Assembly: GCA_033439265.1 (NCBI GenBank)
Contig: JAVTVX010000010.1
Coordinates: 6,324,001-6,388,000, forward strand
Source: Dillenia suffruticosa
Lineage: Eukaryota; Streptophyta; Magnoliopsida; Dilleniales; Dilleniaceae
Direction of reading: 5' to 3'
Length of the DNA stretch: 64,000 nt
The notes beneath the pieces are model-generated. The model made no database searches. It was not told the DNA's origin and worked only from the letters and a program-made list of their open reading frames with translations. Each line of letters begins with the position of its first letter. Position 1 is the stretch's first letter. Below, in pieces: positions 35,190-47,398 of the stretch. The translations under genes and the position numbers were made by a program.

Positions 35190-38100
35190 TTAAAAATCAA
35201 AATTTTCATTGTCATCTTCGCTTTCACATTCATCTCCATCACCGTCACTGTCCTCATCCTCATCTTCATCCTCATCGTCGTCGTCGTCCTCGTCCTCAGT
35301 ATGAAAATCTGATTCTTCATCGTCATCTCCACAAATTTCATTTGGATCGACATCTATAATTGCTCCACATGGATCTCGTAAAGTTGGAATATCATATTCC
35401 TCCGTTTGAATCGTGGTAGTAACTTCTTCTTGTTGATATGCTATATCAACCCAATGCTCTTCAATTTTTTTCCGTGCTTTTGTTTTGCAAACAGCCCACC
35501 AATCAGTTTTGTCACGTTTCAAACTAGGATATGATGCATAATATACTTGAATTCCTTGCTGTGCCAATATAAATGGTTCATATTTGTTATACTTCTTCTT
35601 ATGATTTATTTCAATCAAATTATACTTTGGATGCACCTTCATTCCTTTGATGGGGTCAAACCAAGTGCACTTAAATAATACCACTCGCAAATCTGCTCCA
35701 GGATACTCTATCTCTATGATTTCATCCAATAAACCATAAAAATCATCTTTTATACTTCCATTATTGGATGACCGAACACATACTCCACTATTCATTGTGA
35801 CTTTTCCAATTCCATATTCTTGGGTGTGAAAATTAAACCCATTTATAAAATATGATGGCCACGTTCGTACATATGAATTTGGACCCCATGATAGATGATA
35901 TAACAATCTTTGTTCAACTTGATCAGCATTGGCATGAACATTGGCATGAACCTAAAGGAAAGTAACCAAACTATTATCGTTAAGTAATGATTAAAAAACA
36001 AAATATGATGGGAACTTGATAGATAAGTACTTACATATGTTTTGAACCATGTTGCAAATTTCTCATCGCACAGACGATCAAATGCCTTGTTAGGTAGTTC
36101 CGAAAATGAATTTTGAAAAATCCTATCATAAAATATCACTTATATATTATATAAATTTTTGACCCAAATAAAATATGTAAGAACTGCTTCATTTCTTGAC
36201 CAGTTAAAACTATATATTTACTCAAAATATGGTCCCACTTCTGGACAGTTCAATAAAATATATGTATGGGCTGCTCGCAATTCTTGACCAGTTAAATATC
36301 TTCTCTTACATGCTCCATTAGTTCGACCAAGATAATTGAAAATAGAAAATGATGAAAAATTGGGATCGATAGGGCCCTCGTCATTTCTTCCTGCTCTTCG
36401 CCTCTTGCACTGTACGTGAGGCTCAAAATAATACGATGCAAATGTTGTCACTTCCTCCACAATATATGCATTAACAATAGAGGTTTCGACCCATGCCTTA
36501 TTCTTCACTTTTTTCTTTAAATGATATAAAAATCTAATAAGAAAAAACATTAAAAGATTTTAAAAATAAATCTATAATGAAGTATTAATTTGAATAAAAT
36601 AATATAAATATTTCACCTCTCAAACGGATACATCCATCGAAATTGTACAGGTCCTGCAACTTTTGCCTCATAAGGCAAGTGAACTCAGAGATGTTCCATA
36701 GAATCAAAAAACGACGGAGGAAATATCCTTTCTAAGTTGCATAGAATAATTGGAATATCTCTCTCTAGTTTCTCCATGTTTGATAAGTTTAACACCGTTG
36801 AGTAAATGTCATGAAAAAAAATACTTAACTCCGTAATGGCACCCCAGACAAAATTTGGTAAAAGTTCTTTAAACGCGATTGGAATTAGTCTTTCCATAAA
36901 TATGTGACAATCATGACTCTTCAAACCTGTCAACTTGCACTCATTCAAATCAACACATCTCCCAAGGTTTGAAGCATATCCATCAGGAAACCGCACCATT
37001 TTCAACCACTCACAAACATTCCGTCTCTGATCCTTGTTCAATGTATAAACTGCCTTTGGCTTTGGTCCCTTACTACTTGCATCGACATCTAGTGTAGATC
37101 GATTACAAACAACTCTCATATCTTTTCTTGCACTCAAGTTATCTTTAGTTTTCCCAGGAATATCCATAACTGTATTTATAACATTATCAAAAACATTCTT
37201 TTCAACATGCATGACATCGAGATTATGACGCAGAAGATGGAATTTCCAATATGGTAAATCCCAAAATATACTCCGTTTTGTCCATTTATGCGTACTTCCA
37301 TAACCAACAGTGGTACCATGAGGCTCTTCAATAGCAGAGGGAAAGTTATGCACTTGTTCCCAAATTTGATCACCAGTCAATCTCAAGGGTGGAGGTGTTT
37401 TTTCAACCCTATTTTTAATGAACTCAACTTTATTTCTTCTGAATGAATGATTTAGTGGCAAAAATTGTCTATGACAATCAAAATAGCTCGCCTTCTTACC
37501 GTATTTTAATCTGAAAGACTTTGATTTCTGCATACATATCGGACATCCTAAGAGACCAGCTGTACTCCACCCAGATAACATACCATAAGCTGGAAAATCA
37601 TTTATCGTCCAAAAAAGAGCAGCCTTCAATAGGAAATTCTGATCAGAATGGACATCATATGTATAAATACCTTCATCCCATAGTTGTTTTAACTCTGCAA
37701 TCAGTGGCTGCATATAAATATCTATTAATTTTTTTGGATTTTGTGGGCCAGGTACGAGCAATGTCAGAAACATATATGGCGTTTTCATACACATACCAGG
37801 CGGTAGATTGTATGGAGTTAAGATTATTGGCCAACATGAATAAGTTTTTCCCGATTTGCCAAATGGAGCAAAACCATCCGCACAAAGACCCAATCTAATG
37901 TTTCGAGGCTCTTTTGCAAAGTCAGGATATATTCTATCAAAATGTTTCCAAGCCTCTGCATCTGAAGGATGACACATGAGACCCTCTTCTGTTTGATGGT
38001 TTGCATGCCACATCATGTGTTCAGCAGTGGCCTTAGATGCATAAAGCCTTTGCAATCGGGGGATTAAGGGCAAATAAAACATTTGCTTATATGGTTTCCG

Positions 38101-38967
38101 CTTGCGACCCGGCCTCCTACTACTCTTGTACCTAGAATGGTTACAAAATTTACAAAATTCTGCATTGTCATCATCCCTCCAATATAACATACAACCCTGA
38201 TTACATACATCAATCCTTACCACAGGAAGACCCAAGTCTTTCACTAAATTTTTCATATCGTAAAGATCAGTTGGAATGATGTGATCACGAGGCAATACTT
38301 CTCGAATTACTTGAACAAATTCATTGAAGCATTCCTCAGAGACATTATATTCTGCCTTGATATTTAACAGTCTTGATGTCACTGATAACTTAGTATGAGT
38401 GTCACAGCCCCCCCACAAAGGTTGATCTGCAGCTTTCAATACTTCCCCAAACTGATCAGACAAAAAACGTTTATTACTTGCATTCTCATCGACACCTGTT
38501 ACTTCTACCTCCTGCGATGGTTCTGCATCACTAATATATACTTGTTCAAATATTGGAGCACAACTGGTACTTGCATGGTTCGATTGTAAGACAACATTCT
38601 CAGCTGCATCAATTATCATTCTCTGATATGGGTTTAAATGGTTGTAATCATATTCTCCTCTATTGGAAAATTGTATACTTCTTCCATATTCTTCCTCAGA
38701 TATAAACGGTTCACCATGACAAGTCCAATTATAATAATTCGAAGTAAATCCAAATCTACAAAGATGTTCCCTAACTTTATCACACTTATAAAATTTACCA
38801 TTACTGCACTTCCTACAAGGACACTTTAACTTATTTCCATCCATAAACTCAACTTTACTATTAGCAAATTCCAAAAATTTTTCCAATCCAATACGAAACT
38901 CATCGGTCAATCCTCGACGGTCAGGTAAATTCTTATTATACATCCACGCTCTATTATTTTGCATCAT
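35190..38967 (-). CDS. TNP2/tnpD-like CACTA transposase with one in-frame stop
   Basis: Catalytic transposase of the inner CACTA; cuts and rejoins the element ends. Exons 38967-36617, 36533-36222, 36122-36035 and 35951-35190 join in phase to 1171 codons. Domains in order: Transpos_assoc zinc-binding module (about 1-88: CPCRKC, HLCRFGF, W..HGEPF); Transposase_21 core (about 190-640, with GLCADGFAPFG, SGWSTAGLLGCPICM and HNLDVMHVEKNVFDNVI); DUF4218-like region beginning about 690 (GLKSHDCHIFMERLIPIAF) and continuing over exons 2-3; DUF4216-like region in exon 4 (WFDPIKGMKVH); and a very acidic tail of Asp/Glu runs. A TGA at 36685-36687 interrupts the frame after SMEHL, although coding resumes at once with VHLPYEAKVAGP. 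It truncates the predicted protein to 760 residues unless it is a sequence error. Everything else looks intact, so the loss is recent. Confidence 0.85.
36685..36687 (-). other. In-frame TGA in the TNP2 gene
   Basis: Sits between SMEHL and VHLPYEAK, inside the conserved DUF4218 region where family members have a sense codon (usually Pro). No splice site removes it. It is the only stop over 1171 codons. Confidence 0.8.
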
Positions 38968-38999
38968 CTCTCTACAAATTCAAATTAAAAAGAACAAAA

Positions 39000-40330
39000 G
39001 CTTTGATAAGAGGAAACAGACTTATATACATGAGATTTATTTGAATAAATAGGCAACCTCTGATTTTATCCTTTAATTTTTTCAAGAGAGAACTTTTGAA
39101 AGGAAAAAGATATTTATGAACAGAAAGGTTTTATTTTTAAATCCTAACGAACCATAGGTACTCCCAAAACATATAAAACATAAAACATATGTGGTACAAT
39201 TCTATAAAATATGTGCTAATAATTTAAAATAATCATTTAAAATAATCATTTAAAATAATCATTCAAGAGAAACAAATAGTTAACCTACTTCTTCAACAAG
39301 ATAGAAATCAACCTACTTCTTCAACAACAAATAGAAATCAACACACAAAGTAACATAGAGATTATTTGATTAAAAATCAAGACCCACACAGTTAATCTAT
39401 TCAAAATTAAACAGTTAAATTAAACACGGATAAAGTGGTAGAAAGGAGGATTAGTGTAAACTTAAGATTTCCAAGAAATAAAGGTTCAAATGTATTTGGG
39501 GTTAAATTGCTATATTTATGGGTTAAATTAGTTAAGAATGTTTAAAAATATACGAAGAACAAGAGGCATATTGTACAACATAATATGAATATTTGGAATG
39601 ATTTATATTTCCATCCAGATGAGGAGGTGGAGAAGAGGAGAGAGGGATAGAAGACGAACCTGATAGATGAGCGCGGAAGAGAGAATAGCCTTCGATGAAG
39701 CTGACAGAGAGAGGATAAGATGAAGAGACAGAGAGAGGATATGCCGAACCTATATCGAGGAAGAAAACATCAGACAAGATAAAAAAAAAAAGAGAAAGGA
39801 GGTGGAGAAGAGAAGAGAGAGGGAGAGCAAACGAACCTGATAGATGAGCGCGGAAGAGAGAATAGGCTTCGATGAAGCTGACAGAGAGGATAAGATGAAG
39901 AGAGAGAGCCGAACCTATATCGCGGAAGAAAACATCAGACAAGAAAAAAAAAATAGAGAAAGAAGATGAGGTGGATAAGAGAAGAGAGAGGGAGAGCAAA
40001 CGAACCGAGAGGAGAGATGATCCGAGAAAACCTTCGCCGCTAAGTTAAAATGAGATGAGGTGGGAGCTGGTTGCTGGGTTGAGCATAATGCGATGATCAG
40101 GGATGAGGATGGTCAGGAATGAATGAAGTATGCGAGGCCACGGAGAGAAGATGGAGTTGCGGCAACTATGGTAATTAGGGTTCTCGGGCACGAATCCAAG
40201 AACAATTTAGTAAAGTTCACAATAAGAACAATTTAGTAAATTTAGTAAAGTTCACAATAGGGACGGAAGAATTAATCCGTCGCTAAGTCCGATTATAATT
40301 AGGATTATAATTTGGTCCAATTATTTCGTC
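39000..40330 (-). promoter_or_regulatory. TNP2 upstream region with three tandem purine-rich units
   Basis: At about 39615-40015 a unit of roughly 165-180 bp occurs almost three times. Landmarks are AACCTGATAGATGAGCGCGG, GCTTCGATGAAGCTGACAG, CCGAACCTATATCG and GAAGAAAACATCAGACAAG. The third copy is partial. It lies 0.6-1.0 kb before the TNP2 start and so may be promoter or 5' leader. The 155-codon frame 39532-39999 merely translates these repeats. At 40256-40290 GGGACGGAAG...TCCGTCGCTAAG matches the element's subterminal motif, an isolated internal copy. Confidence 0.6.
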
Positions 40331-40334
40331 CTAC

Positions 40335-41030
40335 TACTCAGACACTCTTAATCTTCTTATTATTATCATCAATTATATTCAAAATTTCATTTTACTAATT
40401 TTTTAATTTTTTTTAAAACTCTTCCGTTGCTTACACAATTTTTCACACACAATTTCTCATTAACCGTTCATATCAATTAAAAATTTTGAATTGAAATCTT
40501 GCAATTTAATTCACAATTTAATTCAAATTTTTTTAATTTAATCTTACATTTCAATAATAAAAGAAACAAATTTAATTGCATAAAAGAAGATAAGTTTGGT
40601 TATTTAATTTTGATAGATAATTCCTTTTTTTAAATCAATTAAACCAAAGCTTTTTTTAATGGAAGAAGAAATTTTTGGAGCCAATTTGTTTCATTTTCCG
40701 CGCCAAAATGAATTTAAACATTTCCTTTCCTGTAGCAAAAATTAAAAATAACATTCACATCTCTTTAGAGATCAAAAAATAATATAAAAACTAAGGATAA
40801 AATAATATAAAAACTAAGGATTTGTTTGGGTTAAGTAAGAGGGTTATAAGATGGTTTGTAAGAGATTAATGATAGTCATAGTAATTTATTTTTGATTTTT
40901 GAGTAAATGTTAAACAATAAAAAAAGTTTTTGAAAAAATAAAAATTTTGGCGGTTTTAAAATAACATATTTAAAACCTTTTAAAGGTTTAAAAAATTTTT
41001 GAGTAATTGTAAAACCTCAATCATCCATCG
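40335..41030. other. AT-rich spacer
   Basis: No gene; low-complexity A/T-rich sequence between the TNP2 upstream region and the GC-rich array. The word TTAAAACCTTTTAAAGGTTTAAAA near 40970 is locally palindromic (positions 40968-40994). Confidence 0.4.
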
Positions 41031-41034
41031 GGCG

Positions 41035-41770
41035 CCATGCCACAGGATCGCACTCCCCTTGCATGTGCGGGACGCGCTGCCCTTGCATGCGCGGGCATGA
41101 GCGGGGGCACGGGCGGACGGGCTCACGGGGGCCCGGCCTCGCATGGCCGGGAGCCCGTGCTGCCCTTGCATGCGTGCCCTGCGCGAGCATGAGTGGGAGC
41201 CCCGGCGCCTGGGCTAGCTTGGCCGGGAGCCCGCGCTGCCCTTGCATGCGTGCCCTGCGCGAGCATGAGTGGGAGCCCGGGCGCCCGGGCTAGCTTGGCC
41301 GGGAGCCGGCGCTGCCCTTCCATGCGTGCCCTGCGCGGGCAAGAGCGGGCGCACGGGCGCCCGGGCTGGCTTGGCCGGGAGCCCGCGTTGCCCTTGCATG
41401 CGTGCCCTGCGCGGGCATGAGCGGGCGCACGGGCGCCCGGGCTGGCTTGGCCGGGAGCCCGCGTTGCCCTTGCATGCGTGCCCTGCGCGGGCATGAGCAG
41501 GCGCACGCCTGCATGCGTGCCCTACGCGGCCATGAGCGGGCGCGCCTGCATGCGTGCCCTGCGCGGCCATGAGCGGGCGCGCCTGCATGCGTGCCCTGCG
41601 CGGGCATGAGCGGGCGCACGCTTGCATGCGTGTCCTGCGCGGGCATGAGCGGGCGCACGGGCGCCCGGGCGCCCGGGCTGGCTTGGCCGGGAGCCCGCGC
41701 TGCCCTTCCCGGGTGCTGTGTGCGATGCTGTGCGCTGCATGCGCATGCCACGCTGTGGCGCGCGGGTGCC
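41035..41770. repeat. GC-rich tandem array in the inner element
   Basis: About five units of roughly 75-90 bp with landmarks CTTGCATGCGTGCCCTGCGC, GGGCATGAGCGGGCGCACGG, CGCCCGGGCTGGCTTGGCC and GGGAGCCCGCGCTGCCC, plus at least four shorter units of about 37 bp (41495-41640) made of the first two blocks. GC content is extreme against flanks that are mostly A/T. All six frames stay open here (frames between 40980 and 41788 on both strands), which is a property of the repeat, not evidence of genes. It lies just downstream of the accessory gene. Confidence 0.88.
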
Positions 41771-41962
41771 AGGCGGCCTATTGCATAGGAACCAAAAAAA
41801 TTAAAAATGAAATAAATAAGAAAAATAAGATAAATAATTTACATTCAATATTTACGTTTTTGATTCGGTACATGAAAAAATAATTAAAAAATAATTGATA
41901 CACGAAACTTCTTAAAAAAAAAATAAAATAAAACTACTTGAAAAAAAGGGAAAAATATGGAA

Positions 41963-43690
41963 TTATGGAAATTGAACTTTTGGTCGAAATTTTTTTGGTC
42001 TCGGTTCAGTGGTTGGTTGTGAAGAGGATGCAGATCCTTGACTCGGAGAAGTCCCAGCAGTCCCAGCAGCAGCAGAGGATGATGGTATTCCTCTTATCAC
42101 TTCATCGATACGAAAAGGGTTAGGATCATGTGTCGGATGTGTCGGTCTGGGAGGAGAAGCAAATGAAGATCTTGGAGGACGAGGACGAATGACGAATGGG
42201 TAGGCCGGGTAGGCAGCGCTCCCTGGTCGTGCTGTTGCGGAGGAAGATGGTCCTGATTGCGTGGTTGCTGAGGAAGATGGTGCTGATTCCGTGGTTCCGA
42301 GCCGCAAATGATCTCGTATAACCTTAATAAAATTACTATTCACCCCTAAATCCGCCTCCATGTTCATCATGCGACCAACCATTTTCATATGATCTTGTTG
42401 GTTCTGGTCCTTAAAACGATGATCATGTACCCTAAATTCATCAAAATTATGTCTTAATTCAGTCAATTGTGTATGCATTTGTCCGATTTGTTTTCTTGAT
42501 TCTCCCACTTCACTCCTAACCTCACCAACTTCACTACACACCTGTCCTACTTCGTTTCGAACACTATCTAATTGCAATTTCATATTATTCATATAATCAA
42601 ACAATTCTTCCCACCTTTTTTTTTCAATTTCAATTTCATTTACATTATCACGAGAATTATCATCAAAATGAAAATCATGATCTTCAACTCCTTCCTCCCT
42701 TTCATGAAAATGAAAATCATGATCTTCCGCTCCTTCCGCATGTTCCGCCCTTTCATGATCTTCTTCAGCTCCTTCCGGCACTGGGTTTGGCTCTGGAATA
42801 CTTCTTTTTTTAATATTTATCCAAATACCATCTTCACATACCCAATACGCCCTCCTTAAATTTCTATAATTTATACTATTTTTATTTATATTTAATTGTA
42901 AATGATTTTCTTTCCCTAGATTTATTCCATGACTTTTTAAAATACCACTCACCATACTGCAATATGATAAATTATTATTAGAATCTTTTGAAGATATCAT
43001 AAAATAAGGAAGTAAAAAATGTAAACCTGGATTTTTTCTTTCAATTATACGTGCCATTAACCAAAAATCATCTCTAGTAATAGATGTATAATTTCCGGCC
43101 CGTGGTTTAATAACATGAATAATGAGAAAATGAAGAACTCTTTCTTGAAAATTTAAATCAGTAGCATTTGTACTAAAAAATTCTAAATTATCATTATTAA
43201 AAACTATTTTTGCGTCCATTAATATTTCCGTATTTAAATACACTGCACAGTCTTCGTATTCTGTCCAACAAAGATCGGCCTCTCTACATATCATTTTAGG
43301 ACTCACTTTAATTATTTGACCATCAAAATAACTTTTAAAACTACAGGAAGTAATATTCCCATCGATAACTACACAATCATTATCCATTCTTTTTATGTTA
43401 TTAAAAAAAATTCTAACAACGTTTTCATAAATATTTGTATCTGGATTAAGAATCCAAGACGGACAAATTTCTTTTAAATAACTTCCATATTCAAAATTTA
43501 TACTATCCAAAAAATTCCAATCAATTAATCTACCCAAAGTAATATTTCTATGAGAAAATACCTTATCAAAGAGATTTTTTTTTTGCATAGATGGAAAGTG
43601 TTTGTTTTCTTCCGAAACCATGGTAATTCGTTTTGCTTTTCTGGACGAGGAGGCCATGTTGATGAGTTTGGAGGTGAGTTTGGAGAGCAC
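41963..43690 (-). CDS. CACTA accessory protein: plant-transposon N domain, acidic centre, coiled coil, KKFRPKV tail
   Basis: Intact 575-codon frame; a second Met at 43657 (MASSSRKAKR) is the likelier start. Residues about 45-260 (GRLIDWNF, ENVVRIFFNNI, ITSCSFKSYFDGQIIKVSP, HVIKPRAGNYTSITRDDFWL) resemble the putative plant transposon protein domain known from Athila-type and other plant transposon ORFs. An acidic/His stretch has a doubled motif EDHDFHF (322-328, 336-342). Heptads at about 360-450 (EVGEVRSEVGESRKQIGQM) predict a coiled coil. A Ser/Pro/Ala-rich linker follows, then PNPFRIDEV (524-532) and the basic end PKKFRPKVQFP. A homologue lies in the outer CACTA. No nuclease, protease or helicase motif is visible. 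The enzymatic role is unknown; nucleic-acid or protein binding is inference. Confidence 0.75.
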   Translation of the reverse strand: MLSKLTSKLINMASSSRKAKRITMVSEENKHFPSMQKKNLFDKVFSHRNITLGRLIDWNFLDSINFEYGSYLKEICPSWILNPDTNIYENVVRIFFNNIKRMDNDCVVIDGNITSCSFKSYFDGQIIKVSPKMICREADLCWTEYEDCAVYLNTEILMDAKIVFNNDNLEFFSTNATDLNFQERVLHFLIIHVIKPRAGNYTSITRDDFWLMARIIERKNPGLHFLLPYFMISSKDSNNNLSYCSMVSGILKSHGINLGKENHLQLNINKNSINYRNLRRAYWVCEDGIWINIKKRSIPEPNPVPEGAEEDHERAEHAEGAEDHDFHFHEREEGVEDHDFHFDDNSRDNVNEIEIEKKRWEELFDYMNNMKLQLDSVRNEVGQVCSEVGEVRSEVGESRKQIGQMHTQLTELRHNFDEFRVHDHRFKDQNQQDHMKMVGRMMNMEADLGVNSNFIKVIRDHLRLGTTESAPSSSATTQSGPSSSATARPGSAAYPAYPFVIRPRPPRSSFASPPRPTHPTHDPNPFRIDEVIRGIPSSSAAAGTAGTSPSQGSASSSQPTTEPRPKKFRPKVQFP

Positions 43691-43699
43691 TAGAGAGGG

Positions 43700-44640
43700 G
43701 TTTGAAGAAGAGGGTAGGAAAGAGCCGTGAGTGAGTGATTTGGTGAGCGAGGACAGAAGTTTGAAGTTTGTTTGTTGGTGACTGAGTGTGTGCCTCGATG
43801 AGTAAGGGAGTTAAGTAAATAGCACCAGCCGTGTAGTGTGTTAGTTCGGTTATCTAGAGTGCAGATAGATAGCTGGATAGTAGAGTAGAGTGTTGGGTGG
43901 TCCAGAGCATAGCTATGCAGAAATAGAAATAGAAATAGGATGCAGAAATAGAAATATAGGTTAGGTTGGAGTGAAGTGAAGTGCAGTGGTGAAGTGTAGC
44001 TGGAGATAGTGAGAAATAGTGCAGTGTGAGTTGTGGAAATTTTAAGTTGACTGTTTTGAAATTTTGAAAGGCATGGACTGTGGCAGCAGCAGCGTTTCCT
44101 GTCGTTGCAGCAGAGCCTGTTCGCATGTGAATGTGCATGGCGCGGACTGAGGGGAGTGCTGCGATGCGAGGAGGAGCATCGTGGCAGCAGCGCGAAAATT
44201 TGAAATCTAACTGTTGCCATGTGAATGTGCGTGGCGTGGCGCGGACGGGTGTGCGAGGTGGACTCCATTGTGATGAACAATCAATTCATGTCGTGGCTGC
44301 CAGCTTTTAACAGTTAACAAGTGACCATCAATTCATGTCAATAGGTTAGGTTAGGTTAGGTTGGAGTGTTGAAGTGTACTGAAGTGTAGCTGGAGAGAGA
44401 GCGCAGAAAGTGGAAATTTCGTGGCAGCAGCGTTCACTGAAAGGCGCGGACTGAGTGGAGTGCAATGTGCAACGTGGAGGACTCCTGTCGTGGCAGCAGC
44501 AGCGTTTCCTGTCGTGGCAGCAGAGCCTGTTCGCATGTGAATGTGCATGTGAATGTGCGTGGCGCCGACTGAAGGGAGTGCTGCGCGGCGTTCAAATTTT
44601 GAATTGATGGTGAACAGAAGCATTAAACAGGCCTACAGCT
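43700..44640. repeat. Upstream region of the accessory gene with a diverged about 400-bp duplication
   Basis: Two direct copies, about 43955-44180 and 44340-44590. Both carry TAGGTTAGGTTGGAGTG, GAAGTGTAGCTGGAGA, CAGCAGCGTTTCCTGTCG, GCAGAGCCTGTTCGCATGTG and GGGAGTGCTGCG. GGTTAG occurs four times in a row at 44345-44370. It lies immediately 5' of the accessory gene and probably includes its promoter and leader. The 196-codon frame at 43690-44280 is not supported. Confidence 0.65.
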
Positions 44641-46041
44641 GAATCCAGTTGTCTATCTCTTCCATGGCATGGCAGGACTTGTGCAGTGCGGACATGTCTG
44701 CTCACATCATCTTATCACGACTCCAATCACGGTTGTCAGTCCTCGGGCCTCTTGTCCTTGTGTGGAACGGAATGTAACCATCACAAGAGACAGTTTCCAA
44801 CTTCACAACTCTCAAAATTTTAAATGCAATTAAAACATAATATTTATACTCCGCTATTTATAAATATATTAAATTTAATAGCTATTTTTTTAAACTTCAT
44901 CCCGATAATAATCCCAATAATATGGAAAAAATCAATGAAAGGAAATGGGCCATCAGAACCAAAATATGAAAATTACGAAAAATAAATATCCTCATTTCAA
45001 AAAAGTTGTTGAAAAATTAATAATTTAATAAATTTGGTATTTATTTTCTTTTTGGGCACCACTTTTATTTATTTATTTGAAAATGATTCTGGATTTTTCA
45101 ACAACATTTTTATTTTTATTATAACTATTGAAACCTATTTTTTTTTTAATCCTACTCATAATTTAACATAATTAAAAAAAAGCCAAGAACAATACTAGCC
45201 ATCACATATACTCTCCTCTCCCCCTCCTCCCTCCTGCCCATGGGAAAAGACAATGAACTTGTGGATTTGTGTGTGTGAGAGAGTGAGAGAGAGTGTGAGA
45301 GAGAAAGTGCACGGAACTCATTTTCTACACAATTCCATTTAAATTCATTAAAATAATTCATTAAAATAAAATGTTAAATAATTGTAAAATTTATATATTT
45401 TTAAAATTGGTGGAGGTGAAAAATAAATGATTTGAGTTAATACATCTCAGAATTAAAAAATGTCTGTGGTGCGGTAAATGTGGTGCGTGCGGAATAATGG
45501 TGCGGAATAATGGTGGCACGGATATTGTGGAGTGGTAATCGAGCCAAAATCCAATCATGCCATAAATTCGTTCGATTCTGGCCACGCCCCATACATCGAT
45601 CCTCTAATTTGCCGCGCCCTCAGATTTGCCACGCTGATGCCGCGAAAAATATAAAATTTTTCAGAGGTTCTTGACATACTTAGAGTAGTAAGAGTCTAGT
45701 TGAATAATTATAAGAGTAGAGTAAGAGTGTTGAATAAGAGTAAGAGTTTTGAGTTTAAGAATTTAAGAATTTAATGCTGAATGAATAAAAGTAAGAGTTT
45801 AGTGTTGAATTAGTGTTGAAACTAAGGTCAAGAAATATGATACAACCCATTCAAAAATCTCAAAAATCATCCTATGCAAATCAATTAATTGAACAGAGAG
45901 GGAGAGGGGAGAGAGGACATGATTCAAAAAAGAATTTTTATTTATTTAAAAATTAATTTTAAATTATAAAATTATATATATTATTCAAATTTTACTTTAA
46001 ATAAAAGTATTAAAAAAAAACTTTTAAGAATATCCTCCATT

Positions 46042-46083
<42 letters not shown>

Positions 46084-46434
46084 CTTAAATTATTTTAAAG
46101 AAAATAAATAAAGAACAAATAAAGATGGGGAATTGATCCGTAAAAAAAATAAAGCTACAACTTTTGATTCTCCATAAAATTTTTTCAATAATATACTAAC
46201 TCTTTTTTTAAATATATATACTTAAATATATATATATATAGTTTGATATTGAATTGATTTCTATTTAAAAAATTAAATTTAAATACTAAAATTTGTATAA
46301 TAATTTACATATTTTATAAATTACTAAACTTCAAATTAATATAATAAAATTTTGTTTTAAATTTTAAACTTTAGTATAATTTATAAATTTAGAATAATTA
46401 CCAAAGACTTATATTTGCTTATGTATGTACGTGG

Positions 46435-46562
46435 TGTGTGTAGTGTGTATTGTGTATGGAGTTTTACTTAAGGTGTGTGGTGTTAAGGTGAGGTGAGGTG
46501 TGGTGTGTATTGTGTATGGAGTTTTACTTTGTGGTGTTAAGTGGTGTTAAGGTGAGGTGATA
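46435..46562. repeat. GT-rich duplication of about 65 bp
   Basis: GTGTATTGTGTATGGAGTTT occurs at about 46446 and 46506, each followed by a GTGGTGTTAAGGTGAGGTGA block. Strand asymmetric (G/T on plus). Confidence 0.75.
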
Positions 46563-47252
46563 TGGTTTAGTTTACTTTTGATTTAATATATTTCGTTTAA
46601 TATAATAATTTTATCAAATCTCAAATCTTTCTATCAATTAAACCCATCATTATAAATATTAATCTAAAATCTTTCAATCAATCAAACTCATAATTAAAAA
46701 CACTAATTATAAACACTTACCCACTAACACAATAAATACTAACCCCCTAACACACCAACACACTAGCTAAACTAAACTAAACTAAGGTTCATTATTAATC
46801 TATCAATCTTAAAATTTTACAATATAATCAAATATATATATATTTATATATATATATATATATAATATAATATAATCAATTACAAATTATAATAGATTTT
46901 TAATTTTGATTAAAAATATTAAGTTACTTATTATAAATTATTTGATAGATGTGGAGAAAAAAATGATAAAAGAAAATTTATTGTAATGTTAAAAATTTTA
47001 TATGTAACTAAAATATGAGGGAATATTAAAAAAATATAATTAATAAGATAAAGAAAAATATATATTTTTTTTAAGTTATAAAGCTGTTTTTTTTTTAAAA
47101 AATATTATAAAAATATTTATTTTTTAAAATCTATCACTCTCTCACTCTTTCTCTCTTTGGTCACCTCACTATCTTTCGATTTCCCCGTCTCCCCTCTCTA
47201 CCTTTCCATTTCCCTCTCACACTCACACTCACACTCACACACACACACACAT

Positions 47253-47398
47253 TGAAAATTTAAAGGCGTCACATTGAAAATTTAAAAATTTAAAATTTAA
47301 TCCAATAAAAATTTTTCAAATATGAAAATTTAAAAGGCGCCACATTGAAAATTTAAAAATTTAAAATTTTATCCAATAAAAATTTTTCAAATATGATT
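47253..47398. repeat. 80-bp tandem duplication
   Basis: ACATTGAAAATTTAAAAATT and TCCAATAAAAATTTTTCAAA recur at about 47270-47325 and 47341-47392, joined by AAAGGCGCCACATTG (first copy has GGCGTC). Nearly identical, so recent. Confidence 0.8.

Noticed and set aside
39532..39999. 155-codon minus-strand frame rich in Ser and Leu
   Set aside because: It is the translation of three purine-rich DNA repeats upstream of TNP2.
40980..41788. Many overlapping open frames of 60-150 codons on both strands
   Set aside because: They translate a GC-rich tandem array that lacks stop codons in all frames; no domain, no consistent frame.
43690..44280. 196-codon minus-strand frame directly upstream of the accessory gene
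   Set aside because: Low-complexity Ser/His/Thr composition over a duplicated DNA block, no domain; more likely promoter and leader.
44345..44370. GGTTAG hexamer run, possible telomere-like repeat
   Set aside because: Only about four units, not the plant TTTAGGG type, and part of a local duplication.
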